A DNA stretch of 64,000 nt. Source: an uncultured Lachnospiraceae bacterium (GTDB lineage: Bacteria; Bacillota; Clostridia; Lachnospirales; Lachnospiraceae). Shown here piece after piece: positions 52,505-62,923 of this stretch; position 1 is the first letter of the stretch, and each line of letters opens with the position of its first letter. The notes beneath the pieces were generated by a model, which was not told the origin of the DNA, did not search any database, and saw only the letters and a list, made by a program, of their open reading frames with translations. The stretch spans positions 1 through 64,000 of the forward strand of contig CADBXF010000015.1 of NCBI GenBank assembly GCA_902798585.1, given 5' to 3'. The position numbers and the translations under genes were made by a program.

Positions 52505-53965
52505 ATGAGCTACACTGTTTTGGATATTGCAAAAGGCATGGGGGCGAAGCTTCTGTGCGGAGACCCGGACGCGACGGTGGACCGGTTTACATTTTCCTCG
52601 AAGGACGGCGATGCGCGCACGATGTTTATCCCGATGAAGGGAGAGCGCGTCGATGCGCATGATTTCATCGCCGACGCCTATGCCCACGGGGTTCGCGTGA
52701 CGACGACCGAGCGCGGGGAAATCGTGCCGGGTACGGAGGGAATGGCGTACCTGTATACGGAGGATGCAAGGTCGGCCTTGCAGAGGTTCGGCGCGTCCCT
52801 TCGGGACCGGTTTGCCGCAGTCAAAATGGTCGCCGTCACCGGAAGTGTCGGCAAGACCACGACGAAGGAGTTGGTAGCAACGGCGCTTCTGCCGCTCGGG
52901 AAAGTACTGAAGACCGAGGGAAATAAAAACGGTCAGCTCGGAGTTCCGCAGATGATGGCGGAGCTGTCCGACGACACGGATGCCGCCGTTATCGAGATGG
53001 GAATGAGCCTTCCCGGGGAGATGGGAAGAATTGCCGCCGTCGCCAAACCCGATTGCGCGGTGATTACGAACATCGGCGTCTCCCATATCGGAAACCTCGG
53101 TTCACAGGAGGCTATACGCCGGGAGAAGCTGTCCGTAATCGACTCCTTAAGCGCGGGCGGAACGCTCCTTGTAAACGGCGACGACCCGCTTCTTGCCGTG
53201 CTTTGCAAAGACAACCCGGAGTACCGCGGTACGGACGGAATCGAGATGTATGACAGGACCCGGGGACGCCTTTCGGATATTACGATTGCTGCCTACGGGG
53301 CAGCGCCCTGGTGCAGATACCGGTATGCGGAGGAAGTACTTTCGGAGGATTCGGCGACATTTTCCTTCGTGAGCGGAGATACCGAAGTGCGCGTGGAACT
53401 GCCGGTTCCCGGACACCACAATGTCTCGAACGCGACAGCGGCAATCGCAATCGCCGGGCTGTTCGGACTCCCCGCGGAGGCGGCTGCGCAGGCGCTTCTT
53501 TCTTACCGCCCGATGGCGATGCGGGGCGGAATCGAGACGCTTGCCGACGGCGTGATTATGATTGACGATACTTACAATGCGAGCCCGGATTCCATGCGCA
53601 GCGGTCTCAATGTGCTGTGCGCGGTGAAGGCGGAGCGCCGCATTGCGGTTTTGGCGGATATACTCGAACTCGGAGAACTCAGCGAACAGTGCCATAGAAG
53701 TGTCGGACGCGATGTCGCCGGCAGACCGGTGGATATTCTGATTACGGTGGGAACCGAGGCTCGGGCGATTGCCGATGAGGCCGAGACGGCGCTTCGGGAG
53801 AAGGCGTGCGACGATGCGGGAAAGCTTACCGTAATCCGCACGACGACGAAGGAAGAGGGACGCGATGCGCTTCTTTCCGTTGTAAAGCCCGGGGATGCGG
53901 TGCTCCTCAAGGGCTCCCGGGGAATGGGAATGGACGCGATTGCGAAGGTGTTGCGCGAGAGATAA
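52505..53965 (+). CDS. murF: UDP-MurNAc-pentapeptide synthetase (D-Ala-D-Ala adding)
   Basis: 486 residues. ATP site VTGSVGKTTTKELVA, EGNKNGQLGVP, IEMGMSLPGEM, NIGVSHIGNLGSQE and IDDTYNASPDSMRSGL are diagnostic. It adds D-Ala-D-Ala to the UDP-MurNAc-tripeptide made by MurE. A GAAAGG site precedes the ATG; the gap from murE is 31 bases, so one operon. Confidence 0.97.
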   Translation: MSYTVLDIAKGMGAKLLCGDPDATVDRFTFSSKDGDARTMFIPMKGERVDAHDFIADAYAHGVRVTTTERGEIVPGTEGMAYLYTEDARSALQRFGASLRDRFAAVKMVAVTGSVGKTTTKELVATALLPLGKVLKTEGNKNGQLGVPQMMAELSDDTDAAVIEMGMSLPGEMGRIAAVAKPDCAVITNIGVSHIGNLGSQEAIRREKLSVIDSLSAGGTLLVNGDDPLLAVLCKDNPEYRGTDGIEMYDRTRGRLSDITIAAYGAAPWCRYRYAEEVLSEDSATFSFVSGDTEVRVELPVPGHHNVSNATAAIAIAGLFGLPAEAAAQALLSYRPMAMRGGIETLADGVIMIDDTYNASPDSMRSGLNVLCAVKAERRIAVLADILELGELSEQCHRSVGRDVAGRPVDILITVGTEARAIADEAETALREKACDDAGKLTVIRTTTKEEGRDALLSVVKPGDAVLLKGSRGMGMDAIAKVLRER

Positions 53966-53981
53966 AAGGCAGGAAAGAACC

Positions 53982-56177
53982 ATGGCAGTTTATGCTGACA
54001 TCATCATCGATATCGCGGCGCCGAAACTCGACCGGTCGTTTCAATACCGGATTCCGGACGCGCTTCGGGAGGAAGCCCGTGTCGGATCGCCGGTGCTGAT
54101 TCCCTTCGGAAGCGGAAAGACGCTCCGCAGAGGCTACATCGTGGGAATCGGCGACGAGCCTAAGATCGAGGCTTCGAAAATCCGTGAGATTGCGGAGATT
54201 CCGAAGCGCGACCTCACCATCGAGGATTCGCTTGTGACGCTTGCCTATCGAATCAGGGAGCGCTACGGCGGCTCGCTGTACGACGCTCTGCGCACGGTGA
54301 TTCCGTCGAGGCAGAAGGTGGAGCAGGTGCCGAAGCGCATGGTGCGAAGAGCGCTTTCCGCGGATGAGCTTATGAAGCGGGCGGACGGGCTTCGGGGAAA
54401 CGAGACCGCGAAGGCGCGGTTATACCGGGCGCTTGCCGAGACTGCGGAAATTCCGTGGGAACTTGTGAGCGGCAAACTACGGCTCACGAAGGCGATGCTT
54501 GAGCGTGCGCAGGCGGACGGGATTCTCACGATAGAGACCGTTGTCGACGCGCAAAATGACCGGGGAGCCGGGCTTACGGTGACGCTCAACAGGGAGCAGG
54601 AGAGTGCTGCGGCCGCAGTATTGTCCGGGGACGAAAAATGTTCCGTGTTTCTACTGCACGGCATCACCGGAAGCGGCAAAACCGAGGTGTATCTTCGGGT
54701 GATCGGCGAGATTCTTGCAAAGGGACAGCAGGTGATTGTGCTGATTCCCGAGATTGCATTGACATACCAGACCGTTCTGCGGTTTTACCGCTGCTTCGGC
54801 GACAGGGTTGCATTTATCCACTCGAAAATGTCCGCGGGTGACCGTTACCGTATGCGGGAGCGGGCAAGAGCCGGGGAGATTTCCATTATGATCGGCCCCC
54901 GCTCGGCATTGTTCACCCCGTTTCCGAACCTCGGGCTGGTGATTGTCGACGAGGAGCATGAGACTTCGTACCGGAGCGAGCTGACGCCGCGCTACCACGC
55001 GGTTTCCGTTGCGATTATGCGGGCGGAGCTGTGCGGCGCGAAGGTGATTTTAGGATCTGCGACGCCGTCGCTTGAGACCTATTACAAATGCGGGCGCGGC
55101 GAATACCGTCTGCTCACGCTCACAAAGCGGGCGAAGGACGGCGCAATGCTTCCGAAGGCGGAAATTATCGATATGCGGGAGGAGCTGAAATCCCGCAATT
55201 TCTCGGTGATCAGCCGAAGGCTCCGGGAGGCTGTCAACCGGCGCTTGGAGCGCGGCGAACAGGTGATGCTGTTTCTGAACCGACGCGGCTATGCCGGCTT
55301 CGTCTCGTGCCGTGCCTGCGGTGAAACCGCGGTTTGCCCGCACTGCGATGTCACGCTTACCTACCATAAGGACGGGACGCTTCGATGCCATTATTGCGGG
55401 TACCGGGCGCCGTACCGTCCGGTTTGTCCGAAGTGCGGCTCCAAATATTTTCTGCCGTTCGGGCGAAGCGGAACGCAGAAGATTGAAGAGCTTGCGGCGA
55501 AGGAGTTTCCGACGGCTCGAATTCTCCGGATGGATGCCGACACGACGCGCGCTGCGGATGATTACGAGGCGATTCTCTCTGATTTTGCGGAGGGAAGAGG
55601 CGATATTCTGATCGGGACGCAGATGATTGTGAAGGGGCATGATTTTCCGAGAGTGACGCTTGTAGGCGCGCTCGCGGCGGATCTTTCGCTCGGCGCACCG
55701 GAGTATACGGCAGCGGAGCGAACCTTCGATTTGCTGGCACAGGCGGCCGGTCGGGCCGGGCGGGACAGGATTCCCGGGGAAGTGCTGATTCAGACCTACC
55801 GGCCGGATCACTATGCGGTGCTCACGGCGGCCGATGCGGACTATGCGGCATTTTACGAGACCGAAATCCGGTACCGCAGGGCGTGCGGCTATCCGCCGGT
55901 GAGACACATGCTCAGTATCGTCGGTGCCGACCGGAGAGAGGCGACCGCGGACGCTGCGATGGAGGAGCTTGCCGGGGTTGTCGCGAAGGCGGCACAGGCC
56001 GAGGGCGCGCTCGTCATCGGGCCTGCTCCGGCGCAGATGAAGAAGAAGCGGGATTTGTATTACCGCGTTTTGAATGTAAAACACGCCGAGATTGAGGCTC
56101 TGATCCGCATAAAGGATGTCGCGGAGGCATGGATGCACGGGGAGAGCGGAATCGGCTTGACATTTGACATGGATTAG
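53982..56177 (+). CDS. priA: Primosomal protein N' (replication restart helicase)
   Basis: 731 residues. N-terminal DNA 3'-end binding domain (MAVYADIIIDIAAPKLDRSF), helicase Walker A GITGSGKTEVYL, DEEH box (IVDEEHETSYRSE), GSATPSLETYYK, eight-Cys zinc-binding region (CRACGETAVCPHCD, CHYCGYRAPYRPVCPKCGS) and QAAGRAGRDRIPGEVLIQT. It reloads the replisome at stalled forks. AGGAAAG precedes the ATG, 17 bases after murF. Confidence 0.97.
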   Translation: MAVYADIIIDIAAPKLDRSFQYRIPDALREEARVGSPVLIPFGSGKTLRRGYIVGIGDEPKIEASKIREIAEIPKRDLTIEDSLVTLAYRIRERYGGSLYDALRTVIPSRQKVEQVPKRMVRRALSADELMKRADGLRGNETAKARLYRALAETAEIPWELVSGKLRLTKAMLERAQADGILTIETVVDAQNDRGAGLTVTLNREQESAAAAVLSGDEKCSVFLLHGITGSGKTEVYLRVIGEILAKGQQVIVLIPEIALTYQTVLRFYRCFGDRVAFIHSKMSAGDRYRMRERARAGEISIMIGPRSALFTPFPNLGLVIVDEEHETSYRSELTPRYHAVSVAIMRAELCGAKVILGSATPSLETYYKCGRGEYRLLTLTKRAKDGAMLPKAEIIDMREELKSRNFSVISRRLREAVNRRLERGEQVMLFLNRRGYAGFVSCRACGETAVCPHCDVTLTYHKDGTLRCHYCGYRAPYRPVCPKCGSKYFLPFGRSGTQKIEELAAKEFPTARILRMDADTTRAADDYEAILSDFAEGRGDILIGTQMIVKGHDFPRVTLVGALAADLSLGAPEYTAAERTFDLLAQAAGRAGRDRIPGEVLIQTYRPDHYAVLTAADADYAAFYETEIRYRRACGYPPVRHMLSIVGADRREATADAAMEELAGVVAKAAQAEGALVIGPAPAQMKKKRDLYYRVLNVKHAEIEALIRIKDVAEAWMHGESGIGLTFDMD

Positions 56178-56275
56178 CAGGACCCTGCCGGGAGCGCGGT
56201 GCGGACAGACAATACCGGGCGGCGGGAGAAAGCGAAAGGTGTCGCAACTACGGAAAATGACAGGAGGAGAACGAG

Positions 56276-56779
56276 ATGGCTTTACGGAAAATTCGGGTTC
56301 AGGGGGAGGAAATCCTCGGAAAGCGGGCGAAGGAGATTCCCGCGATTACCCAGCGGATTCGCGATCTTGCGGCAGACATGATTGAGACAATGTACGATGC
56401 GGAGGGAGTCGGCCTTGCGGGACCGCAGGTCGGAATTCTCAAGCGCATTGTCGTGATCGATGTATCGCCGGAGCAGGACAGCCCGATGGTGATGATTAAC
56501 CCCGTAATCACAGCGAGCGAGGGGAGCCAGACCGGCTGGGAAGGGTGCCTGAGCGTCCCCGGCAAGAGCGGTCAGGTGACGCGCCCGCAGAAGGTTACGG
56601 CGGAGTTTACGGACCTTGAGGGGAACCTCGTCACGCTCGAGGCGGAGGATTTTCTGGCGCGCGCGGTGTGCCATGAGCTCGATCACCTGGACGGCCATCT
56701 GTATGTGGAGAAGGTCGAGGGAAGATTGTACGACAACGAGGAACTCGAGAAGGCGGCGGAAGCTGCGGCCGAGGCCTGA
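56276..56779 (+). CDS. def: Peptide deformylase
   Basis: 167 residues with all three motifs: GVGLAGPQVG, EGCLSVPG (metal Cys) and HELDHLDG (metal His pair and catalytic Glu). It removes the formyl group from new proteins. An AGGAGG-type site precedes the ATG. Sits between priA and fmt, the standard order. Confidence 0.98.
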   Translation: MALRKIRVQGEEILGKRAKEIPAITQRIRDLAADMIETMYDAEGVGLAGPQVGILKRIVVIDVSPEQDSPMVMINPVITASEGSQTGWEGCLSVPGKSGQVTRPQKVTAEFTDLEGNLVTLEAEDFLARAVCHELDHLDGHLYVEKVEGRLYDNEELEKAAEAAAEA

Positions 56780-56791
56780 CGGAGGATGACG

Positions 56792-57742
56792 ATGCGGATT
56801 GTATATATGGGTACGCCGGAGATTGCGGCGGTGATTTTGGAGCGGCTTTTGCAGGAGCCGTACGAGGTTGTTCTGGCGGTGACGCAGCCGGACCGTCCGA
56901 AGGGACGGGGAAAGGCGCTCGCCTGCTCCCCGGTGAAGGAGGCGGCGCAGGCGGCCGGAATTCCGGTATTCACACCGGTTAAGGTGCGTCTTCCGGAAAA
57001 TGTCGAAGTGATTCGGGAATATGCTCCCGACATGATTGTCGTCGCGGCGTTCGGACAGATACTTCCGAAGGAAATTCTGGAGATTCCGCGGTACGGATGC
57101 ATCAATGTGCATGCGTCGCTGCTGCCAAAATACCGCGGCGCGGCGCCGATTCAGTGGAGCATTCTCGACGGCGAGCGTGAGACCGGCGTGACCATTATGA
57201 AGATGGACGAAGGCCTTGACACCGGAGATATCCTGCTTCAGAGAAGCGTTGCCGTCACGCCGGAGGAAACCGGCGGTTCGCTGCATGACAAGATTGCGGA
57301 GCTCGGCGCTGAGGCGTTGACGGAAGCCATCCCCGGAATTGTCGACGGAACGCTTGTCCCGGTTCCGCAGGGAGAGATGACGACAGCGTATGCAAAGCAG
57401 TTGAGCAAGGATATGGGAAAGCTCGATTTTTCATGGGATGCGTGCAAAATCGAGCGCTATGTGCGGGGACTGAACCCGTGGCCGGGAACATTTTCCTTCC
57501 GCGACGGCGCGATGCTTAAAATCTGGAGCGTCTCCGTGTGCGAGGATGCGGCGGAGGGCGCGGAGCCCGGAACGGTCACGGCAGTCGGAAAGAAGGATTT
57601 TACGGTGCAGACCGGAGCGGGAAGCCTTCGGATTACGGAGGTGCAGCCTGAGGGAAAACGCCGCATGAGCGCGGAGGAATACCTGCGGGGATATGCGCTT
57701 CCCGAAGGCACGAAGCTCGGTGAGAATCGGGAGGAAATATGA
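56792..57742 (+). CDS. fmt: Methionyl-tRNA formyltransferase
   Basis: 316 residues: MRIVYMGTPEIAAVIL, TQPDRPKGRGK, GQILPKEILEIPRYG, NVHASLLPKYRGAAPIQW (catalytic Asn-His), and the C-terminal OB-like domain. It formylates initiator Met-tRNA. ATG 56792 is 6 bases after GGAGG; ATG 56786 touches that site and is rejected. It overlaps rsmB by ATGA. Confidence 0.97.
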   Translation: MRIVYMGTPEIAAVILERLLQEPYEVVLAVTQPDRPKGRGKALACSPVKEAAQAAGIPVFTPVKVRLPENVEVIREYAPDMIVVAAFGQILPKEILEIPRYGCINVHASLLPKYRGAAPIQWSILDGERETGVTIMKMDEGLDTGDILLQRSVAVTPEETGGSLHDKIAELGAEALTEAIPGIVDGTLVPVPQGEMTTAYAKQLSKDMGKLDFSWDACKIERYVRGLNPWPGTFSFRDGAMLKIWSVSVCEDAAEGAEPGTVTAVGKKDFTVQTGAGSLRITEVQPEGKRRMSAEEYLRGYALPEGTKLGENREEI

Positions 57743-59133
57743 CGGCCAGAGAGATCGTTTGGGATGCGCTTTCCGCGGTCAATGAACAGGGAAAACTGAG
57801 CCACACGGCGCTTTCGGACGCGCTCGGCGGAGGCGATCTTACCGCGGAGGACCGGGCATTTGCCGCAAGGCTTCTGCACGGGACGCTTGAGCGGCAGCAG
57901 ACGATTGACACCGTGATTGCCGCCGCGGCAGGGCGTCCGGTCGGGAAAATCAAGGCCCGCGTTTTAGAGCTTCTCCGAATGTCGGTCTACCAGCTGCTGT
58001 TTCTGTCGGGAGTTCCGGCATCCGCCGCGTGCAACGAGGCCGTCAAACTGGCGAAACGGCGCGGATTGTCCGGGCTTTCGGGGTTTGTGAACGGCGTGCT
58101 CCGGGGAATTGCCCGACACATCGATGAGGCCGGCGGTGCAAGGGAATACCTGCTCTCGGAGGCGGCGAAGATGCCCGCGAAGGAGGCGGCGGATTTTCTG
58201 TATTCCATGCCTTCGTGGATTACGGAGCTGTGGGCGCATGAGTTTCCGTATGCGGATATAAAAACGATGGCGGAAGCTTTTCTCACGGAGGGCACGGTGT
58301 CCGTCCGGCTCAACGAGAGCCGCGCTTCGATGGAGGATTTGATTGCCTCCCTCGCAAAGGACGGTGCGAATCCGGTGCCGGGCATATTGCAAAATGTTCT
58401 CCGAATTCACGGCGGGAATCCGGCGGCATTTTCCGCATACGGGGAAGGCTGGTTTAGCATACAGGACGAGAGCGCGGTTTTGGCGGGAAATCTGCTTCCG
58501 CTTGCGCCGGGGATGCGCGTGCTCGATCTCTGCGCGGCGCCGGGAGGCAAGACGGTGCATGCGGCAGACCGGTTGACGGTTCTCGACCGGGCAGCGGGAG
58601 AGTCCCGCTCGGAAATAATTTCGCGCGAACTGAAGCGGAATAAACTCCCGGCCATCGAAGAGGCGCTTCGCCGCGTCGGAATCGACAATGTCCGGACGGA
58701 GGCGGCGGACGCTGCGGAATACGACCCTGCGCTTGCCGGATGGGCGGATATCGTGATTGCCGATGTGCCGTGCAGCGGGCTCGGCGTTATCGGGCGAAAG
58801 CCCGACATCAAGACGAAGACGCGGCCGGAGGATATAAAGACCCTTGCGGAGCTTCAGCGCAGAATTGTGACGCAGGCCGTTCGCTATGTAAAACCCGGCG
58901 GATATCTCGCGTACTCGACATGCACGGTGACCCGCGCGGAAAATGCGGACATGGCGGATTACATTGCGGACACCCTCGGAATGGAGCCGGTGGATCTTCG
59001 GGAGCAGCTACCCGCCGTGCTTCGGGACTCCGAATACCAGGCGGAAGGCCTGACGGCCCGCGGAATTCAGATTCTTCCGGAGGCGGACCGCTTTGACGGA
59101 TTTTTCATCGCGGGATTTCGCAAACCGGTCTGA
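57739..59133 (+). CDS. rsmB: 16S rRNA m5C967 methyltransferase RsmB
   Basis: 464 residues. The N-terminal NusB-like RNA-binding domain (1-140) is followed by a SAM-dependent methyltransferase: LDLCAAPGGKTVHAAD, the motif IV cysteine in VPCSGLGVIGRKPD and the motif VI catalytic cysteine in YSTCTVTRAENADM. The region between the SAM motif and the Asp motif (AAGESRSEIISRELKRN) is longer than I recall for the family. Translationally coupled to fmt by a 4-base overlap. Confidence 0.95.
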   Translation: MTAREIVWDALSAVNEQGKLSHTALSDALGGGDLTAEDRAFAARLLHGTLERQQTIDTVIAAAAGRPVGKIKARVLELLRMSVYQLLFLSGVPASAACNEAVKLAKRRGLSGLSGFVNGVLRGIARHIDEAGGAREYLLSEAAKMPAKEAADFLYSMPSWITELWAHEFPYADIKTMAEAFLTEGTVSVRLNESRASMEDLIASLAKDGANPVPGILQNVLRIHGGNPAAFSAYGEGWFSIQDESAVLAGNLLPLAPGMRVLDLCAAPGGKTVHAADRLTVLDRAAGESRSEIISRELKRNKLPAIEEALRRVGIDNVRTEAADAAEYDPALAGWADIVIADVPCSGLGVIGRKPDIKTKTRPEDIKTLAELQRRIVTQAVRYVKPGGYLAYSTCTVTRAENADMADYIADTLGMEPVDLREQLPAVLRDSEYQAEGLTARGIQILPEADRFDGFFIAGFRKPV

Positions 59134-59148
59134 AGAAGGAGAGAGGCT

Positions 59149-60183
59149 ATGGATATCAAGAGCATGACGCTCGCGGAACTGACGGCCGCACTTGCGGAGC
59201 TTTCCGAGCCGGCGTACCGCGCGAAGCAGCTGTACGCGTGGATGCATGTCCGCTTAGCGACAGCCTACGAAGAGATGACAAACCTGCCGAAAAGCCTTCG
59301 CGAGAAGCTTGCGGAGCGCTATCCGCTCACTGTGCTTACGAAGGCGGTACGGCTGGATTCAAAGCTTGACGGAACGAAGAAATATCTCTTTCGTCTGCCG
59401 GACGGCAATGTGATTGAGAGCGTACGGATGGAGTATCACCACGGGGTTTCGGTATGCATCTCCTCCCAGGTCGGCTGCCGTATGGGCTGCACCTTCTGCG
59501 CGTCCACAATCGGCGGGCTTGTGCGCAACCTGACGCCGTCGGAGATGGCGGAGCAGATTTATGCAATCACAAGGGATACGGGGGAGCGGGTCTCCAACAT
59601 CGTGGTGATGGGGACGGGCGAACCGCTCGACAACTATGACAATCTGCTGGCTTTTCTGCGGATAATCACGGACGAAAACGGGCTGCACATCAGCCAGAGA
59701 AATGTCACAATCTCGACCTGCGGGCTGGTTCCGAAGCTTCGCAGCCTCGCCGATTTAAAGCTTGCAGTCACGCCGGCCATCTCGCTTCACGCGCCCAACG
59801 ACGAGCTGCGGAGGAAGCTTATGCCGGTGGCAAATTCATTTTCCGTAAGAGAGCTTATCGACGCCGCAAAATACTATACGGAGAAGACCGGAAGGCGCAT
59901 GACATTCGAGTACAGTCTGATTGCCGGAGTCAATGATTCCGGCGCGCAGGCGAAGGAGCTGGCGGCTCTGTTAAAGGGGCTTTCCGCGCATGTAAACCTC
60001 ATTCCGGTCAACCCCGTTTCGGAGCGGGATTACAAGCGCTCACTTGTTAAGAATGTTTTACATTTTCAAAAAATGCTTGAAAATGAGGGAATCCATGTTA
60101 CTATTAGGAGAGAACTCGGTTCCGACATCAATGCCGCGTGCGGACAGCTGCGCAGGCATTACGAGTCCGGCAGCGGGGAGTAA
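59149..60183 (+). CDS. rlmN: Dual-specificity 23S rRNA / tRNA m2A methyltransferase RlmN
   Basis: 344 residues. Radical SAM motif CRMGCTFCAST (CxxxCxxC), EPLDNYDN, SLHAPNDELRRKLMPV, INPVNP-like LIPVNPVSERDYKRS and a C-terminal Cys (NAACGQL) that pairs with the other catalytic Cys. It methylates A2503 of 23S rRNA and A37 of some tRNAs. GAAGGAGAG precedes the ATG. Confidence 0.97.
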   Translation: MDIKSMTLAELTAALAELSEPAYRAKQLYAWMHVRLATAYEEMTNLPKSLREKLAERYPLTVLTKAVRLDSKLDGTKKYLFRLPDGNVIESVRMEYHHGVSVCISSQVGCRMGCTFCASTIGGLVRNLTPSEMAEQIYAITRDTGERVSNIVVMGTGEPLDNYDNLLAFLRIITDENGLHISQRNVTISTCGLVPKLRSLADLKLAVTPAISLHAPNDELRRKLMPVANSFSVRELIDAAKYYTEKTGRRMTFEYSLIAGVNDSGAQAKELAALLKGLSAHVNLIPVNPVSERDYKRSLVKNVLHFQKMLENEGIHVTIRRELGSDINAACGQLRRHYESGSGE

Positions 60184-60195
60184 GGGTGTAACAAT

Positions 60196-60918
60196 ATGAG
60201 GGTAATCGGAAAAACGGACAAGGGTCGGAAACGGTCCATGAACCAGGATGTGTTCTATGTGAGCGAGACGCCGGTCGGAATCCTGCCGAATCTGTTCATT
60301 GTGGCGGACGGCATGGGAGGACAGAACGCGGGCGACATCGCCGCAAGATTTTGCGTCGAGCGGTTCACGGAGCTGGTTCGCTTCGGAAAGGAGCGGACGC
60401 CGATTCAGGCGATTGAGAAAGCCGTTCGGCAGACGAACGAGGATCTCATCGCGAAAGCAAAGACATCGCGGGATCTCGAAGGGATGGGGACAACCTTTGT
60501 GACGGCGACGCTGGAGGCGGACAACATTTTGCTTGTCTCCAACATCGGCGACAGCCGGCTCTACCTGATCAACGAGAAGATTTCACAGATCACGCAGGAC
60601 CACTCGCTGGTTGCCGAGATGGTGTTGAACGGCGAACTCCGCAAGGAGGAGGCGCGGTTTCATCCGAACAAAAATGTAGTGTTGAGGGCGTTGAGTACCC
60701 AGGCGGTCGTCAGTCCGGATTTCTTCCGGGTGGCGGTTCATCCGGGCGATTATGTATTGTTGTGCAGCGACGGACTCTCTGACATGGTTGAGGAGTCGGA
60801 GATTCTGAAGCTTACGAGCGAATATGATGAGGTGGAAGACATCGCAGACAAGCTGGTGGATATGGCCAACGAGAACGGCGGCAAGGACAACATCACGCTT
60901 GTTCTTCTGAAGATTTAA
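60196..60918 (+). CDS. PP2C-type protein serine/threonine phosphatase
   Basis: 240 residues: KTDKGRKRSMNQD, FIVADGMGGQNAGDIAA (metal Asp), GMGTTFVTATLE, NIGDSRLYLIN, LLCSDGLSDMVEE and GGKDNITLVLL. It counters the PASTA kinase encoded next (PrpC/Stp type), setting phosphorylation of cell-wall and division proteins. The pair with prkC and rsgA is the usual Firmicutes arrangement. Confidence 0.96.
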   Translation: MRVIGKTDKGRKRSMNQDVFYVSETPVGILPNLFIVADGMGGQNAGDIAARFCVERFTELVRFGKERTPIQAIEKAVRQTNEDLIAKAKTSRDLEGMGTTFVTATLEADNILLVSNIGDSRLYLINEKISQITQDHSLVAEMVLNGELRKEEARFHPNKNVVLRALSTQAVVSPDFFRVAVHPGDYVLLCSDGLSDMVEESEILKLTSEYDEVEDIADKLVDMANENGGKDNITLVLLKI

Positions 60919-60955
60919 GGCAGTTTGATTTGCCGGAAAGGTTGGGAGTATTACT

Positions 60956-62923
60956 ATGAGCATGATTAAGCCGGGAACATTTATCGGTGATCGTTATGAG
61001 ATCATTGAGAAAATCGGATCGGGCGGAATGGCGGATGTATACAAGGCCAAATGTCATCGTCTGAACCGGTTCGTGGCAATCAAGATTTTGAAACCGGAGT
61101 ATTCTGCGGATAAGAATTTTGTGACGAAGTTCCGCGGGGAGGCGCAGTCCTGCGCCGGTCTGACGCATCCGAACATCGTCAGCGTATACGATGTCGGCGA
61201 CGACGGAGATCTGCATTATTTTGTCATGGAGTATGTCGAGGGCATCACGCTGAAGCGCTTCATCGAGCGCAAGGGGCGCCTTGACATCAAGGAGGCCGTG
61301 GGCATCGCAATCCAGATTGCGCAGGGCCTTGATATCGCGCATCAGAATCATGTGGTTCACCGCGACATTAAGCCGCAGAACATTATCATCTCGAAGGAAG
61401 GCAAGGTAAAGGTTGCGGACTTCGGTATTGCGCGTGCGGCGACGATGACAACCACGACGCATGAGGCGCAAAATATCGGTTCCGTTCATTATCTCTCCCC
61501 GGAGCAGGCGCGCGGCGGCTACAGCGACGAGCGAAGCGACATCTACTCCCTGGGTATCACGATGTATGAGATGCTTGCGGGGCATGTTCCGTTTACCGGC
61601 GACAACGCCGTGTCGGTGGCTCTGCTGCATATTCAGGGCGAGGCACAGCCGCTCTCGGAGATCAACCGCGAGGTGACGCCGAGCCTTGAGAAGATTATCG
61701 CAAAATGTATGCAGAAGAAGCCGGAGCGTCGATATCTTTCGACCGCCGAACTGATTCAGGATCTGAAGGCTGCAATCATGAACCCGAGCGGCGACTTTGT
61801 CAAGATGGCGCCGGTGGTCAACGATTCTCCGACGAAGAATTTTACGACGAGCGAGATGAATGAGATTCAGGCCGCAACGGCGCACAGCGAGTCGTTTGAC
61901 GAAGAGGATGTCGAGGATGAGCGGCCGTCGAAGACCGCACTTGCCGCGAAGCAGCGCCGCAAGGAGGAAGAGGACGAGGACTATGACGACCTCGACTCCA
62001 TGGGCAACGGAATGGAGAAGGTTCTGATTGCGCTCAGCATAGTATTGATGCTTGTTGTGGTTGTGCTTGCCGTATATGCCATCTCCAAAATCATGAAGAA
62101 CGGCTTCCTCCCGAACAATACGGGAGTAGTCCACACGGCAACGCCTACGGTGGAGGCAACAGCGACTCCGACTCCGGAAACCATGACGATGAAGTTGGGA
62201 AATTATGTCGGTAGGCCAAATTATCTGGAAGTTGAGAAGGAACTGAGAGCCATCCCGGGCATGAACTTAAATGTCGAGTACGAGCCTTCCTCGCAATACA
62301 GCGACAACTATGCGAGCGGAAGCGTCGTGCTGACGAAGCCGGAGGCAGGCAGTACCATAACCCGCGGCGATACCATTGTCCTTGTGTACAGTATCGGTAA
62401 AGAGCCGATTCTGATCAGCAATTTCAAGGGCTTCACGGAGCAGCAGGTGCGCTCGTCCGTCGCCGGCAAGCTCGAGATTAAAATCGAGTGGATTGAGAGC
62501 GATGAGGTCGAGGACAGCCGCGTTGTCAAGACGGAGCCCGGCCCGAATGAGCAGCTGATGGCAGGCGAAACGCTCACGGTATATCTGAATTCCGGAAACA
62601 CCAAGGTTGCCGAGGTTCCGGATGTTGTCGGCCAGAAGGAAGTCGATGCGAAGGCGATGCTGATTGCGGCCAAGCTCACCAACTATGACACGAAGCTTGT
62701 GTACAGCGATACGGTTCCCGCCGGCGTGGTAATGGCGCAGTCGGAGACCGCAGGCACCAAGATTGATAAGAGCAAAGTCGTTGTGCTTACAGTGAGCAGC
62801 GGTCCGGAACCCACTCCTTCGCCGTCTCCGTCGCCTGTGCCTGACACTCCGACACCCGTGCCCGATACGCCGACTCCTGTTCCGGACAATTCGGAGGGAG
62901 ATTCCCAGAACGGGGAAGGATAA
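60956..62923 (+). CDS. prkC: PASTA-domain serine/threonine protein kinase
   Basis: 655 residues. Kinase domain (about 10-275): IGSGGMADVYKAKCH, VAIKILKPE, HRDIKPQNIIIS, VADFGIARAATMTTTTHEAQ (activation loop threonines), GSVHYLSPEQARGG. One membrane helix (about 355-380), then three extracellular PASTA domains (about 405-620, the last with EVPDVVGQKEVDAKAM) that bind peptidoglycan fragments, and a Pro/Thr tail with DTPTPVP repeats. It senses wall state and phosphorylates cytoplasmic targets. GGGAG lies 7 bases before the ATG. TAATG overlap with rsgA. Confidence 0.97.
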   Translation: MSMIKPGTFIGDRYEIIEKIGSGGMADVYKAKCHRLNRFVAIKILKPEYSADKNFVTKFRGEAQSCAGLTHPNIVSVYDVGDDGDLHYFVMEYVEGITLKRFIERKGRLDIKEAVGIAIQIAQGLDIAHQNHVVHRDIKPQNIIISKEGKVKVADFGIARAATMTTTTHEAQNIGSVHYLSPEQARGGYSDERSDIYSLGITMYEMLAGHVPFTGDNAVSVALLHIQGEAQPLSEINREVTPSLEKIIAKCMQKKPERRYLSTAELIQDLKAAIMNPSGDFVKMAPVVNDSPTKNFTTSEMNEIQAATAHSESFDEEDVEDERPSKTALAAKQRRKEEEDEDYDDLDSMGNGMEKVLIALSIVLMLVVVVLAVYAISKIMKNGFLPNNTGVVHTATPTVEATATPTPETMTMKLGNYVGRPNYLEVEKELRAIPGMNLNVEYEPSSQYSDNYASGSVVLTKPEAGSTITRGDTIVLVYSIGKEPILISNFKGFTEQQVRSSVAGKLEIKIEWIESDEVEDSRVVKTEPGPNEQLMAGETLTVYLNSGNTKVAEVPDVVGQKEVDAKAMLIAAKLTNYDTKLVYSDTVPAGVVMAQSETAGTKIDKSKVVVLTVSSGPEPTPSPSPSPVPDTPTPVPDTPTPVPDNSEGDSQNGEG